Shown piece by piece: positions 45,985 to 54,686 of a stretch of 64,000 nucleotides of DNA. The stretch comes from Paraburkholderia sp. BL9I2N2 (lineage in GTDB: Bacteria; Pseudomonadota; Gammaproteobacteria; Burkholderiales; Burkholderiaceae): assembly GCF_004339745.1 (NCBI RefSeq), contig NZ_SMGP01000001.1, positions 1,302,001 to 1,366,000 of the forward strand. The letters run 5' to 3'. Positions within the stretch are counted from its first letter, which is position 1. Each line of letters opens with the position of its first letter. The notes under the pieces are model-generated. The model ran no database searches. It worked only from the letters and a program-made list of their open reading frames with translations, and was not told where the DNA came from. The position numbers and the translations under genes are program-made.

Positions 45985-46197
45985 CTATGCTGGTGCGCCA
46001 TCGTCGGCCGGCTCCGTCGAGATACAGATCTGCACGCTGGTGGGCGCGTGCTGTCCAATGACGAATTCAAGACGGATATGCGTTTCGGGTGCCAATGCGA
46101 TTTTCGCGGCCTGCCTGCCACGGGCAAGCAGCGCGTCCTTCTCGATCTCGATGGCCAGTTCGTCCAGTTCCTTGCTGATTTCTTCCCGGCGTCCCAT
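45985..46197 (-). CDS. Small hypothetical protein
   Basis: From ATG 46197 (GGAGAAAGGA upstream) the 70-residue product begins MGRREEISKELDELAIEIEK, a charged probable coiled coil, and continues KIALAPETHIRLEFVIGQH. No family is recognised. It lies on the same strand as the Xre gene, 151 nt downstream, and may form its operon. Confidence 0.5.
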   Translation of the reverse strand: MGRREEISKELDELAIEIEKDALLARGRQAAKIALAPETHIRLEFVIGQHAPTSVQICISTEPADDGAPA

Positions 46198-46348
46198 TCC
46201 TTTCTCCACGACCGATGGCGATATCACAGGCGCTTTCACGCATGCGTCACAAAACGCTACGTCTGAAGATTAATGTTGGAACGATGGTCGACGGGCATCA
46301 TTGCAGAATTGTTCTCGTCGTTGACCTGAGCGCAATCACTGACCGCAA

Positions 46349-46786
46349 TCAGCGTGCGAGACGACTGATGCGCGAGTCCTTCAGGATCTGCTCGGCACTC
46401 TCGCCCAGCAACTGGCACTGCTCGTAGAGCAGGCCAATCAGTCGCGCCTTTTTCTTCGCGTCGAGCGGCACATCAAGACGCTGCTCGATGCGTGCGACGG
46501 CGACCAGCACGCTGTCGAGCGTCTTCTGGTCGAGCCGGTAGTGCACATCGCGGTCGAGAATCATGTTGCCGTCACCCGTCATCAGCCAGACGGGATCGAC
46601 TGAAAACTGCTCATAGAGCGCGCGCAGCAGTTCGACCGGTACCGCACGCTCGCCGCGCTCGTAATTCGCATAGGCACGCAGGGAAAGGCCGAGCTGCCGG
46701 GCCATCTTGTCCTGCGACAGGCCGAGGTGTTCGCGCACCTGCGCGACACGCTGATGGTAGTCGCCGTGATCCGTGGTGCTTGACAT
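46349..46786 (-). CDS. Xre-family helix-turn-helix regulator
   Basis: The 145-residue protein has an N-terminal HTH_3 domain (VAQVREHLGLSQDKMARQLG, LSLRAYANYERGERAVPVELL, residues 14-55) and a helical C-terminal part (YRLDQKTLDSVLVAVARIEQ) that probably dimerises. It lies divergent to an AlpA-like gene and the ParA/ParB genes, the usual position of a repressor controlling a mobile element's regulatory switch. The target operator is probably in the 133-bp gap at 46787-46919. Confidence 0.85.
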   Translation of the reverse strand: MSSTTDHGDYHQRVAQVREHLGLSQDKMARQLGLSLRAYANYERGERAVPVELLRALYEQFSVDPVWLMTGDGNMILDRDVHYRLDQKTLDSVLVAVARIEQRLDVPLDAKKKARLIGLLYEQCQLLGESAEQILKDSRISRLAR

Positions 46787-46919
46787 GTCTGTCTCACATT
46801 CCTAGAGTGATCTTGTGCCTTGATTATAGGAACAATTGAGTAATGGACAAGTCTGGACGTACCTGGATTAAACGGGCGTTTTCTGGAGACATGATGCGTC
46901 GACGCGTCATGAAGGGAAA
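46787..46919. promoter_or_regulatory. Divergent promoter region at the start of the ICE module
   Basis: This gap separates the Xre gene from the AlpA-like gene and includes an AT-rich stretch (TTGATTATAGGAACAATTGA near 46819). It probably contains both promoters and the repressor site. The exact boxes were not resolved. Confidence 0.5.
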
Positions 46920-47180
46920 ATGATCGGTAGCCGGTTTTACACGCTGGAAGAGATTGCGCGCGAGCTGCATATCGCGCCAGCGACTGCACGCAACCGGCTC
47001 ACGCTCGGGCTGCCGATGCCACCGTCAATCCGCGTGGGGCGCCGTCGTCTTTTTCCCGCTGACGAGTATGAAAAGTGGATTGCCTCGCAACTCACGCACT
47101 CTGGCGCGAACGGGACCGTGGGCGACGCCACTGAGGCGCCCGATCCTGATCCACATGGGCCGGCTTACGACCCGACCTAG
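46920..47180 (+). CDS. Small helix-turn-helix protein, AlpA/excisionase-like
   Basis: The 86-residue product starts MIGSRFYTLEEIARELHIAP, has a MerR/AlpA-type helix-turn-helix (residues 8-50; RVGRRRLFPADEYEKWIAS) and a short acidic tail. Such proteins act as excisionases or activators in integrative elements. It is the first of the run leading to ParA and ParB. Confidence 0.75.
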   Translation: MIGSRFYTLEEIARELHIAPATARNRLTLGLPMPPSIRVGRRRLFPADEYEKWIASQLTHSGANGTVGDATEAPDPDPHGPAYDPT

Positions 47181-47248
47181 CGACGCAAATTCTGTTTCAT
47201 TAACCTGAATTTCCACTCAAGCGATGATGCTGTCCTGGACATCCCACC

Positions 47249-48142
47249 GTGCCGGTAGTTATCTCCTTCGTCTCCACCAAAGGCGGCGTCGGTAAGACGA
47301 CCGTCGCCGCCAATCTGGGCGGCCTGCTCGTAGCCTTCGGCCTGAAGGTGCTCGCGATCGATGCCGATGTCCAGCCGGGTCTAAGCAGGTTCTTTCCCGT
47401 CCAGTACCGTTCACCGCAGGCTCTGAGCGCTGTCGTGACCTCAGGCGGCAATCCGTCGATCGACTGCATCAGTCGCACGATTTTCTCGAATCTTGATCTC
47501 GTCTACTCCGATACGCCCGATGCAGCGCTGCAGGCGTGGCTGAGCCGGCGCGAGGATCGCCTGATGATCCTGCGCCGGGCGATGCGCAGCCCGCTGATCG
47601 AGCCGTATGACGTGGTGCTGATCGATACACAGGGTGCGGTAGGCGAACTGCAGAAGTCCGCGGCGATGGCGGCCGACCTCATGGTGTCGCCCGTGAAGCC
47701 GGATGCGCTCAGCGCCGGGGAGTTCGCCAACGGTACGATCGCCATGCTCGATGAGCTGAACCGGCTGGCCGACTTCGGCGAATCCTTCCGTTCCGGCGAC
47801 CTGCTTGCGCTGATCAATGCGCACGAGCGCACCACCAATGCGCGGGCACTTGCCGCCGTGCTGCGGCAGCGGTTTGCCGGGCATCCAAAAGTCCGGGTCC
47901 TCGACACTGTGATCCCGTCAGCGGCCGCCTATGCGGCCGCGGCGACGGCGCGCATTCCCGTGCACGACTTCGATCGTCGCCGCCGGTTCGACAATTCGGC
48001 CTGGAATGTCATGCACCGTCTCGCATGGGAACTGTTCCCGTCGCTGGCGAATGTGTATGCCGGGTCACCGCGACGTGCGATGGTCGACGTCGGTACGATC
48101 AACATCCGGGCTCGCGACATCGGGCAGGGGGCGCTCGCATGA
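47249..48142 (+). CDS. parA: ParA-family partition ATPase
   Basis: A GTG start (47249) gives MPVVISFVSTKGGVGKTTVAAN, with the deviant Walker A motif KGGVGKTT, followed by VLAIDADVQPGLSRFF (Walker A' region) and YDVVLIDTQGAVGELQKSA (Walker B-like). The 297-residue size matches chromosomal or ICE-type ParA (Soj). Its stop overlaps the ParB start (ATGA). With ParB it would keep the element through division, especially when excised as a circle. Confidence 0.93.
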   Translation: MPVVISFVSTKGGVGKTTVAANLGGLLVAFGLKVLAIDADVQPGLSRFFPVQYRSPQALSAVVTSGGNPSIDCISRTIFSNLDLVYSDTPDAALQAWLSRREDRLMILRRAMRSPLIEPYDVVLIDTQGAVGELQKSAAMAADLMVSPVKPDALSAGEFANGTIAMLDELNRLADFGESFRSGDLLALINAHERTTNARALAAVLRQRFAGHPKVRVLDTVIPSAAAYAAAATARIPVHDFDRRRRFDNSAWNVMHRLAWELFPSLANVYAGSPRRAMVDVGTINIRARDIGQGALA

Positions 48143-50025
48143 GCGTGTCAGCAAACCCGCTCAGAGGGGTGCGCGAGGCGCACGAGACGCACGAGGCGCT
48201 CGCCGCGCAGCGCCTGGACGTGCCGCCCCCGGCCGCCCGGACGCCCGAACCGCAGCTCACCTCGGTGATCCGGCTCAGGATCCTCGATGTGATGGTCTAC
48301 GAGCGCAATCCACGGCGGGCATCGCATGAGCGCATCGTTGAGCTCAAGGAGTCGATCCGCGCGAACGGTATCGAACAGATCGTGACGGTGACCCGCCGTC
48401 CTGGCGAGACGCGTTACGTGGTGGCGAAGGGCGGCAATTCGCGCGTGACCGCAGCGACGGCCCTTTACGACGAAACGCGCGACCAGCGCTTCCTTTACTA
48501 CGACTTCGTCTGCGTGCCGTACCCGGGCGAGCCGAAGCTGCTGGCGGCCCACCTGCGTGAGAACGACCAGCGCGCTGACCTCTGTTTCTGGGACAGGGCG
48601 AACGGCTATCTTGCGCTCAGGGCGGATCTGGAAGCCGGGCGGGGCGAGACGCTGTCGTTACGTGAGTTCTCGCGGCTGCTCGAACAGGAGGGGGCGCCGG
48701 TGAGTCATGTGCTGCTCGCGCTCTTCCAGTTCGCGATCGACCGTCTGTCGGCCCTGGGGCCGGCCACGGTGTACCTGAGCCGGCGCGCACTCGTCGATGT
48801 GATCCAGCCCGGCATCGGCATGCTGCTGCGTCTCGTACGCCGCCTCGGCTTCGACGATCACTGGCTGCAGACGCGGGTGATCGACCCGCACCTGACCGGC
48901 ATCGCCGCCCGGTGCAATCCGGACAACCCGGATGCGGCCGGTACGCTGGCGCGGTCCACGCCATCTGACGCTGCGCAGCTGGTCGACGGATTGAGACAGC
49001 GCCTCGCAGGCGAACTGGGCGTGCCGCGCGATGCCCTGGACCGGATGTGTCATCTGTTCGAGCGCGTGCCGGATGCCACGGGTGATGCGCTACGTGAACT
49101 CGGTGGCATGCCAGGCGAACGACCTGAACCTTTATCGGTCACGCCGGTTCTCGACGCGGATCGTGCAGGGGCAACGCCAGGTCCCTCGGCCTCGTCGGCC
49201 TCGTCGGCTTCGTCGGCTTTGTCGGCCGTGCTGGTATCAGGCGCCGACCAACAATCGCGCGCCACGCCGGGTGCGGATCGGGCCGTGTCGCCCCCGACCG
49301 CCGTAGGGAAACAACCTGATGGGTCAGACGTACCGCCCGATGGCCCGCAACCGGCGCTGGACGGTACGTTCACACGGGTGACCGACGAAGGTCATCAGGA
49401 CAGCGGGCCGTACGCTGCATCGCCCTCAAACCAGGGTGAGCTTTTCCGGGAGGCGGTGCTGGCTTTCGCGCGGACCTGTGGTCTCGATGGCTGCGTGCGC
49501 GATGCGCAAGGGCTGCCGTACGGATTCATGGTCGAGCCACCGCCGCCGGGCAGACCGCGCTTTTCGCCCGATTCGTCGCCCGATTTGTCGGCTGATTCGT
49601 CGCCGGGCCTCTCATCCGGTTCATCGCCCGGTTTCTCATCCGGTTCCTCGCCCGATGCCGACGCGCAGCGTAACGAGGAGATGCTCAACCAGTATCTCGG
49701 CTGGTGGTGGCTCGTGAGCCTTTCACGGCAAAACAGCGCCACCGGCGTCACACGCGTGCCGCCTGACAGCCGCTTCGCACACATGGCCCGCGATGACGAG
49801 ACGTGGAACCGCACCTGTGACGCGAGCGTCGGCGAGCCGTTGCTCGCTGATCGCATGGACGTGATGTTCGACGTGATGCTCAATCCCGATCACCCGATCG
49901 GTCAGTGGTGGGGCGAGGTCATTGGCGCGGCGCGCGCATTCCGTGCCGCGTATCCCGAACGCTTTACGCCCGCGCGCTGGCCCGAGCCCGGTGCGGACCA
50001 GCGTCTTCAGCGGGGAGGGCCGTGA
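48139..50025 (+). CDS. parB: ParB-family protein with long low-complexity C-terminal half
   Basis: The start at ATG 48139 overlaps ParA. The N-terminal half (residues 35-215) is ParB/sulfiredoxin-like: RILDVMVYERNPRRASHERI, ELKESIRANGIEQIVTVTRR and VVAKGGNSRVTAATAL. A helical region follows. The middle contains Ser/Ala-rich and Asp/Ser/Pro-rich repeats (near residues 350 and 475-505). The C-terminal block has NQYLGWWWLVSLSRQNS. At 628 residues it is longer than ordinary ParB (about 300), as is common for ICE ParB proteins. It probably binds palindromic sites and may be the partner of the repeats at 52020-52910. Confidence 0.9.
   Translation: MSVSANPLRGVREAHETHEALAAQRLDVPPPAARTPEPQLTSVIRLRILDVMVYERNPRRASHERIVELKESIRANGIEQIVTVTRRPGETRYVVAKGGNSRVTAATALYDETRDQRFLYYDFVCVPYPGEPKLLAAHLRENDQRADLCFWDRANGYLALRADLEAGRGETLSLREFSRLLEQEGAPVSHVLLALFQFAIDRLSALGPATVYLSRRALVDVIQPGIGMLLRLVRRLGFDDHWLQTRVIDPHLTGIAARCNPDNPDAAGTLARSTPSDAAQLVDGLRQRLAGELGVPRDALDRMCHLFERVPDATGDALRELGGMPGERPEPLSVTPVLDADRAGATPGPSASSASSASSALSAVLVSGADQQSRATPGADRAVSPPTAVGKQPDGSDVPPDGPQPALDGTFTRVTDEGHQDSGPYAASPSNQGELFREAVLAFARTCGLDGCVRDAQGLPYGFMVEPPPPGRPRFSPDSSPDLSADSSPGLSSGSSPGFSSGSSPDADAQRNEEMLNQYLGWWWLVSLSRQNSATGVTRVPPDSRFAHMARDDETWNRTCDASVGEPLLADRMDVMFDVMLNPDHPIGQWWGEVIGAARAFRAAYPERFTPARWPEPGADQRLQRGGP
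49185..49227 (+). repeat. 9-bp tandem repeat inside parB
   Basis: About five copies of a TCGGCCTCG-like unit encode the SASSASSASSALSA tract. Such slippage-prone tracts can vary in length between strains and mark a flexible linker. Confidence 0.75.
49563..49655 (+). repeat. 12-bp degenerate tandem repeat inside parB
   Basis: Units like TCGCCCGATTCG and TCATCCGGTTCA repeat about seven times and encode a Ser/Pro/Asp/Gly linker (SPDSSPDLSADSSPG and similar). It lies between the partition domain and the C-terminal block. Confidence 0.7.
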
Positions 50026-50687
50026 TGGACACCGCCTTCCTGCGACTGGAGAGCGAAGCGCTCGAACGCATCGCGCTGCTTGAGCTGATTGCGTGCGCCT
50101 GCGTGACAGATCGGTACATCGCTACGGGCATTCAGGATGCCGAAGTTTCATGTGAAACAGCGTCGCGCCAGCGGACATCGCTGACAGACCGGTTGCCGGA
50201 CGGAATCCGGCGTGTGCTCGGCGATGCCCGTTCATCCGCACTCGCGCGCGATCTGCTGGGCGCTGGTGCATTGCGTGTCTTTGTGGATGCGGACGCGCTG
50301 CAGCGTCGCTGCGAGCTGATCGAGCGGCAGTGGCGCGATCAGGATCTGTTGCGCGCCTTTGTGGAGCGGCAGGCCAGCATTCCGATGATCCGCAGGTTTT
50401 TCCGCACGGCCACGCGCGCAACGATCACGCAGCTGCGAGCCGAACTCAATGTTCTCGCGCCGACGAAACCCCGCGCGCTGTCGCGCTCCGGGATGGATCA
50501 GCTGTTCGATGCATGGGCCCGTCTCAAAGACATCGGCGACCTGCGCGAACGCTATCTGGCGCTGCATGAGCAATGTGACGGGCGATGGTCGCTCGCGACG
50601 CTTTTCGCGGCACTCGACGCGGATGCCGGCGACCGTCACCCGTCTTCTTCCCACCAGGAGTCTGACCATGTACGACATGCGACTTGA
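50025..50687 (+). CDS. DUF2857-like ICE protein
   Basis: The 220-residue product starts with an ATG that shares its first base with the ParB stop. It is mostly helical (LESEALERIALLELIACACV, LRAFVERQASIPMIRRFFRT, TITQLRAELNVL). Its place directly after ParB and its size match the DUF2857 protein of PFGI-1- and SPI-7-type elements. Function unknown. The assignment rests mainly on gene order. Confidence 0.6.
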   Translation: MDTAFLRLESEALERIALLELIACACVTDRYIATGIQDAEVSCETASRQRTSLTDRLPDGIRRVLGDARSSALARDLLGAGALRVFVDADALQRRCELIERQWRDQDLLRAFVERQASIPMIRRFFRTATRATITQLRAELNVLAPTKPRALSRSGMDQLFDAWARLKDIGDLRERYLALHEQCDGRWSLATLFAALDADAGDRHPSSSHQESDHVRHAT

Positions 50688-51186
50688 TCCGCAGGGCAAC
50701 CTGCTGCCCGGCAAGACCTGGGACGATTCACCCGGGCTGCCGCCTGCCGAGACTGAAATGGTTCTCTCGATGCTCGACGTGCCGATCACGATCGACCGCT
50801 GTTTCGTCGAGATCTGCGGCGACCTCGCCGCGGCCGCCATGCTGACGGAACTGTCGACGGTTGAAAGCGAAAACGGACGGCAGCATGCCTGGCTGCAGAT
50901 CACGCCTGATGAGTTTGCGCGACGACTGGCACTCACTGAGCCGCAGCAGCGCGCCGCGCGGCGACTGCTCCGATCGAAGGGCCTCATCGCGCACCGCCGG
51001 CGAAAGGCGCTGTCAGCCGATGAGTTCCGCATCCTCTGGCCGGCCGTGCTTGCGCTGCTTCAGCGCAAGGCCCAGGAGCGCACCGCCCATATCGTCTGGC
51101 CGCCCGTACGTCCCGACCGTCCGGATCATGGACAACAGTCGAAGCAGCCAAAGCACCCGGAGCAGCCGGAGGAGATCGAATCATGA
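50668..51186 (+). CDS. ICE-associated protein with probable winged helix
   Basis: ATG 50668 has CAGGAG upstream and overlaps the previous gene by 20 nt. The 172-residue product includes AWLQITPDEFARRLALTEPQ and RRLLRSKGLIAHRRRK, which look like a winged helix-turn-helix (residues 75-115). The Lys/Gln/Pro-rich tail is probably disordered. No database family is certain. Coupled start and stop codons place it in the replication and partition operon. Confidence 0.55.
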   Translation: MYDMRLDPQGNLLPGKTWDDSPGLPPAETEMVLSMLDVPITIDRCFVEICGDLAAAAMLTELSTVESENGRQHAWLQITPDEFARRLALTEPQQRAARRLLRSKGLIAHRRRKALSADEFRILWPAVLALLQRKAQERTAHIVWPPVRPDRPDHGQQSKQPKHPEQPEEIES

Positions 51187-52802
51187 TGCCCGGCTGCCAT
51201 CCCTATATCACCGAGTTCGAAACGATGTGGATCCTGCTCAGGCCGCATCGGCCCATCGCTTTCGGCACGCGCATGGCCCGCATCACCGGGCATCCGAAGC
51301 AGGCGCTGCTGCTCTCGCAACTCGTGTACTGGACGCGACGCGGGCGCGACGTTGAGACCAACGGCGGCTGGGTCCACAAGACCCGCGAACACTGGCTGCT
51401 TGAGACGGGCCTCTCGCGCGAGGAGCAGGAGAATGCGCGGCGGCGCCTGCGGGAGCTGAATCTGGTGAGCGAATGGCGGGGTGGCCAGCCCGCGCGCATG
51501 CATTACCGGCTGGAGGTCGACGCCATCTCGACCGCCGTTCGCGCGACCTGTGCAATGGCCGTGCAGCTCCCGGCATCGATCGAAGCGATGCGGGCGGACC
51601 CGTTCGCAGGTGACGCGTTGCTGGGACCGACTGTCGCGTACCGACGTATTTTTGTTGATCTCATCGGCAACGTGAATGCCGCGCTACTGCTCTCGCGCAT
51701 GGTGCAGTTGCAGCGCCGTGAGGCCGACCGGCAATGTACCTGGTTCACGCACACGGCCGGAGAATGGCAACGCACGCTGGGACTTAACCGGCGTCAGCTC
51801 GACAATGCGAGAGCGCGGCTCCTGCGCCAGGGGCTGATTCGCGAGTTCATGCGCCAGTGCACCGGTCGACGTGTGTTCACCCAGGTCAATGCGGGCGAAC
51901 TGAAACGCCAGCTTGAGCGCCTGGCGTCGCGCGGCGATATGCGCGAGCGATTGGCGACGCGCAAACGCCTGCTCGCGCAGAGTCTGCATGAAGAAGAGGG
52001 CGCTGCGGCATCCAGACCGCTGGCTGTTACCCCGGGTAACAGCCAGGACGAGGGTGCGTCGTTCAGTACGCCGTTCAGCGCGTCATTCACAACGCCAGTA
52101 AGCGAACCGGTCCACCGGCCGCCCGTTTGCGCGGGCGCACGTGCGTGCCCGAACTCGCCAACCGGAAGTCGCCCACTGGAGGCAGGACTGGACGCGAATG
52201 CTGCCGCAACTGTGATGCGGTGGGCGGGTTTGATCCGTTACCGATGGCGGGAAACGTGCGTTCCAGACGCGCGCGTATATGGAAGGATTACATACCAGAC
52301 TACGACAACCCCGAGCGACAGCTATTCGCGGGGCCATGGCCCGACGCAGGTTGTCGTGGGCGGTTCGATTTCGCCGCGAACAACCGGCGGCACCGACGAT
52401 GGTCCGCTGTCCTGGCCAGCGATGGTCAGTGTGAGCGAGCGGTCATTGGTCGCTTCGCACCTCGCGCGGATTCCTGTTGCGGATCGGCAGATGCTGCTCG
52501 ACGAGATGGCGGCAGGTCACCGGCATCAGCCGGTGCAACTGCCCGTCGCCTACATCGCAGGTCTCGTGCGCCGCTATCTCGCCGGGGAGTTCATCCCCAC
52601 AAGAGCGCATCTCGAACGGGCGGCGCGCAGGCAGGCAGGGCCAGGCGAGGGCGCGATCGTGGCGTCGCACAGCCCGCAGGACCCGGCCGGTCTGCCTGTG
52701 TCAACGCGCGAAACCGCGTGCCGGCATCTGGCGGCGATCCGGGATGCACTGCGTGCCGGGATTGCGCATCGATCAGCGCATCGGGTGGGCTGTCATGCAT
52801 GA
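51183..52802 (+). CDS. ICE replication-associated protein, STY4528-like
   Basis: The 539-residue product overlaps the previous stop (ATGATG). It has two similar winged-helix-like segments: QALLLSQLVYWTRRGRD...LSREEQENARRRLRELNLV (residues 37-98) and AALLLSRMVQLQRREAD...LNRRQLDNARARLLRQGLI (residues 167-220). They seem to be an internal duplication. The C-terminal part (SERSLVASHLARIPVADRQM, residues 415-480) is helical. Position after ParB and before the TIGR03761 gene fits the STY4528-type protein of SPI-7-like elements. One copy of the 52-kb palindrome lies inside it (near residue 285). Confidence 0.6.
   Translation: MMPGCHPYITEFETMWILLRPHRPIAFGTRMARITGHPKQALLLSQLVYWTRRGRDVETNGGWVHKTREHWLLETGLSREEQENARRRLRELNLVSEWRGGQPARMHYRLEVDAISTAVRATCAMAVQLPASIEAMRADPFAGDALLGPTVAYRRIFVDLIGNVNAALLLSRMVQLQRREADRQCTWFTHTAGEWQRTLGLNRRQLDNARARLLRQGLIREFMRQCTGRRVFTQVNAGELKRQLERLASRGDMRERLATRKRLLAQSLHEEEGAAASRPLAVTPGNSQDEGASFSTPFSASFTTPVSEPVHRPPVCAGARACPNSPTGSRPLEAGLDANAAATVMRWAGLIRYRWRETCVPDARVYGRITYQTTTTPSDSYSRGHGPTQVVVGGSISPRTTGGTDDGPLSWPAMVSVSERSLVASHLARIPVADRQMLLDEMAAGHRHQPVQLPVAYIAGLVRRYLAGEFIPTRAHLERAARRQAGPGEGAIVASHSPQDPAGLPVSTRETACRHLAAIRDALRAGIAHRSAHRVGCHA
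52020..52046. promoter_or_regulatory. Long palindrome, copy 1 (candidate ParB or regulator site)
   Basis: A perfect 27-bp palindrome: 13-bp arms (CTGGCTGTTACCC and its complement) around a single central C at 52033. It lies within the STY4528-like coding sequence. Its core TGTTACCC-N-GGGTAACA recurs at 52844 and 52894. The perfect symmetry inside a gene argues for a protein-binding site. Confidence 0.6.
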
Positions 52803-52841
52803 CGGACTTTATCGTCTGTGCGACGCGCATTGCAACGTGCT

Positions 52842-52862
52842 GCTGTTACCCGGGGTAACAGC
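52842..52862. promoter_or_regulatory. Palindrome, copy 2
   Basis: A 21-bp perfect palindrome with arms GCTGTTACCC and GGGTAACAGC around a central G. It lies in the gap between the STY4528-like stop (52802) and the TIGR03761 start (52962). Confidence 0.6.
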
Positions 52863-52891
52863 CAGCCTGGCCGGCTACCCTCACGCGCGCC

Positions 52892-52910
52892 GTGTTACCC
52901 CGGGTAACAC
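52892..52910. promoter_or_regulatory. Palindrome, copy 3
   Basis: A 19-bp perfect palindrome with arms GTGTTACCC and GGGTAACAC around a central C. Its centre is 49 bp from copy 2 and 61 bp upstream of the TIGR03761 start, as an operator pair for that gene might be. Confidence 0.6.
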
Positions 52911-52961
52911 CGCAGTGCTCGCCATTCCGGTCATCGACTATCTGTTTCAAGGAGCCCATTC

Positions 52962-54032
52962 ATGGACACCTCGTCTGCCCATCATGATCATGTTGATCCC
53001 GCTGTTGATGCCTTCTCGCGCTCCACGTCCTCACCGTTTGCCGACGGCTACGACCTCGACGCGGAACGCGCGGTCCTCGCGCACCTGATTGCTGAAGACG
53101 ATCCTGATCCGGCCGATCCACTGTTCGGCCGATATCAGCTGTTTCTCGAACGCGAAGACGCGCTGAACCACATGCGCGAGACGCACGCGCTGCGACAGGG
53201 CAGCGATTCACTGGTGCGCCCGCACGAGGCGCAGGAGATCAGCCGCATCGGCCAGCTCGGCAGCGACGGCGCGGACCAAATGCGGCTGCACACGCGGGAC
53301 GCGATGCGGCTTTTTCTCGGCAGATCAATCGCGCCGGGAGAACAGGGACATCCGATGGCGGGCGGCCGCCGCGTGGCCGCTTCGCTGCGTGCGTTGTGGT
53401 CACTGTCGGGCAACGACAATCCGTACGCGGACTGGAGGCTCATCGAGATCGCCGAGCGGATCGCCGGTATCCGGCGTGCGAACGAACTCGAGCAGCAGCG
53501 TGCCCGCCAGTTGCTGGATGCTGCACGCGAAAAAGGCCTGGAGTACTCGGTGCTGCAATCGCGCGAACCCGCACAGGTCTCGCTCGGCTTTGGCTCGCCG
53601 TACGGCTACATGATCGTGATGCTGCTGGTCGAGCTCGACTATCTGGTGCGCCTCGTGCGCTCCGCGGTACTGCGCGATCTGATGTCGTCGACCGAAGGCT
53701 TCCGGCGCATCGGGTCGGCCAGACACCGGTGCCTGTCCGTGTTCCATTTCGCGGTGCACTGCCAGCGCGTGCTCACGCGCGCCGAACTGCTGCCGCTTTC
53801 GCGGGTCGACTTCCTGCCGAATGCGGATACTGCCGCACGCCAGCGCGTTGAAGCCGCCCGCGCGCTGCTCGGTGTGTTGCCGCGCGATGTCTTCACCGGC
53901 GCACGCGAACCGCGCCACAGCCGGAGGCGCGTGAGCCGTCTGTCGGACGCGGAACTGCGGCTGCTCGACAGTGTGCGGCTGTCCGGGGACGATGCGGTCG
54001 CGGAAGCTGCGGCAGCGGCGCTGGTCCCGTGA
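52962..54032 (+). CDS. Integrating conjugative element protein, TIGR03761 (PFL_4669) family
   Basis: The 356-residue protein shows SLGFGSPYGYMIVMLLVELD near residue 206 and YLVRLVRSAVLRDLMSSTEG, the conserved core of the TIGR03761 family found in PFGI-1-like ICEs. The rest is helical and Arg-rich. AAGGAGCCC precedes the ATG. It follows a 159-bp gap that holds two palindromes, so a separate promoter may lie there. Its biochemical role is unknown. It usually precedes DUF3158 and SSB genes, as here. Confidence 0.8.
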   Translation: MDTSSAHHDHVDPAVDAFSRSTSSPFADGYDLDAERAVLAHLIAEDDPDPADPLFGRYQLFLEREDALNHMRETHALRQGSDSLVRPHEAQEISRIGQLGSDGADQMRLHTRDAMRLFLGRSIAPGEQGHPMAGGRRVAASLRALWSLSGNDNPYADWRLIEIAERIAGIRRANELEQQRARQLLDAAREKGLEYSVLQSREPAQVSLGFGSPYGYMIVMLLVELDYLVRLVRSAVLRDLMSSTEGFRRIGSARHRCLSVFHFAVHCQRVLTRAELLPLSRVDFLPNADTAARQRVEAARALLGVLPRDVFTGAREPRHSRRRVSRLSDAELRLLDSVRLSGDDAVAEAAAAALVP

Positions 54033-54048
54033 TGCGAGGACTGCGGCA

Positions 54049-54549
54049 ATGACTGACCGACCTTCGGATCTGGATCGACGTTCAAAGGCCTTTAAGGGTA
54101 AGGGCGAGCGCAAGGCGGCGGCCAGGGGCGAGCCGGCGATGGCGCTACCCGTGTCGCGGATCGCGGGCGACCCCGGGATACGCGTGCTGCTGCGTTCATA
54201 CGAGCACTGGCTTGACGAGACGGTCACGGAAATGCAGACGCTGGCATCGGAGAGTGCGACCGCCGGGCTCGACGTGTCGCTTCGCTGCGTACGCATTGCG
54301 CTCGCGAGTGGCGCAACGCGCCACCGGCTCGACTGGTTTATGCGCGGCGCGCCGCATGCGGTCGGCTGGCATCGTGTGAAGGGCTGTTTCAATCGCATCC
54401 CGGCGCCGCTGCGCACGTATCTGCAGCAGTGCAATGCGCGCGCGAACGAGCTTAATGCACTGGAGTCGGTGTTCCGCTATGCGGCGAGTCAGCTCGCGAT
54501 GTATCTGGAGCACGGCACGGTCAAGGTTCGACGGACCGATGAGCGCTGA
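54049..54549 (+). CDS. DUF3158-family ICE protein
   Basis: From ATG 54049 the 166-residue product begins MTDRPSDLDRRSKAFKGKG and has a helical core (WLDETVTEMQTLASESATAG, LRTYLQQCNARANELNALES). Its place between TIGR03761 and SSB and its length fit DUF3158. Function unknown. Confidence 0.7.
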   Translation: MTDRPSDLDRRSKAFKGKGERKAAARGEPAMALPVSRIAGDPGIRVLLRSYEHWLDETVTEMQTLASESATAGLDVSLRCVRIALASGATRHRLDWFMRGAPHAVGWHRVKGCFNRIPAPLRTYLQQCNARANELNALESVFRYAASQLAMYLEHGTVKVRRTDER

Positions 54550-54686
54550 GACAGGCGCGGGTCCCGTCGTGGCGTGATTGAGGCCATCAGGCTGACGCAG
54601 AGCAGCCCACCGGTAAAGCAGGCAGTGGACAGCGCGTTCGAATGTTCGAATTACAGGGGCAATCCCTTGATGAACGGAGTTTCGCA

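Noticed and set aside
47249..50025. ParA/ParB as evidence for a plasmid origin
   Set aside because: No RepA/TrfA-type initiator or iteron array is nearby, and the following genes are those of integrating elements, so an ICE is the better reading.
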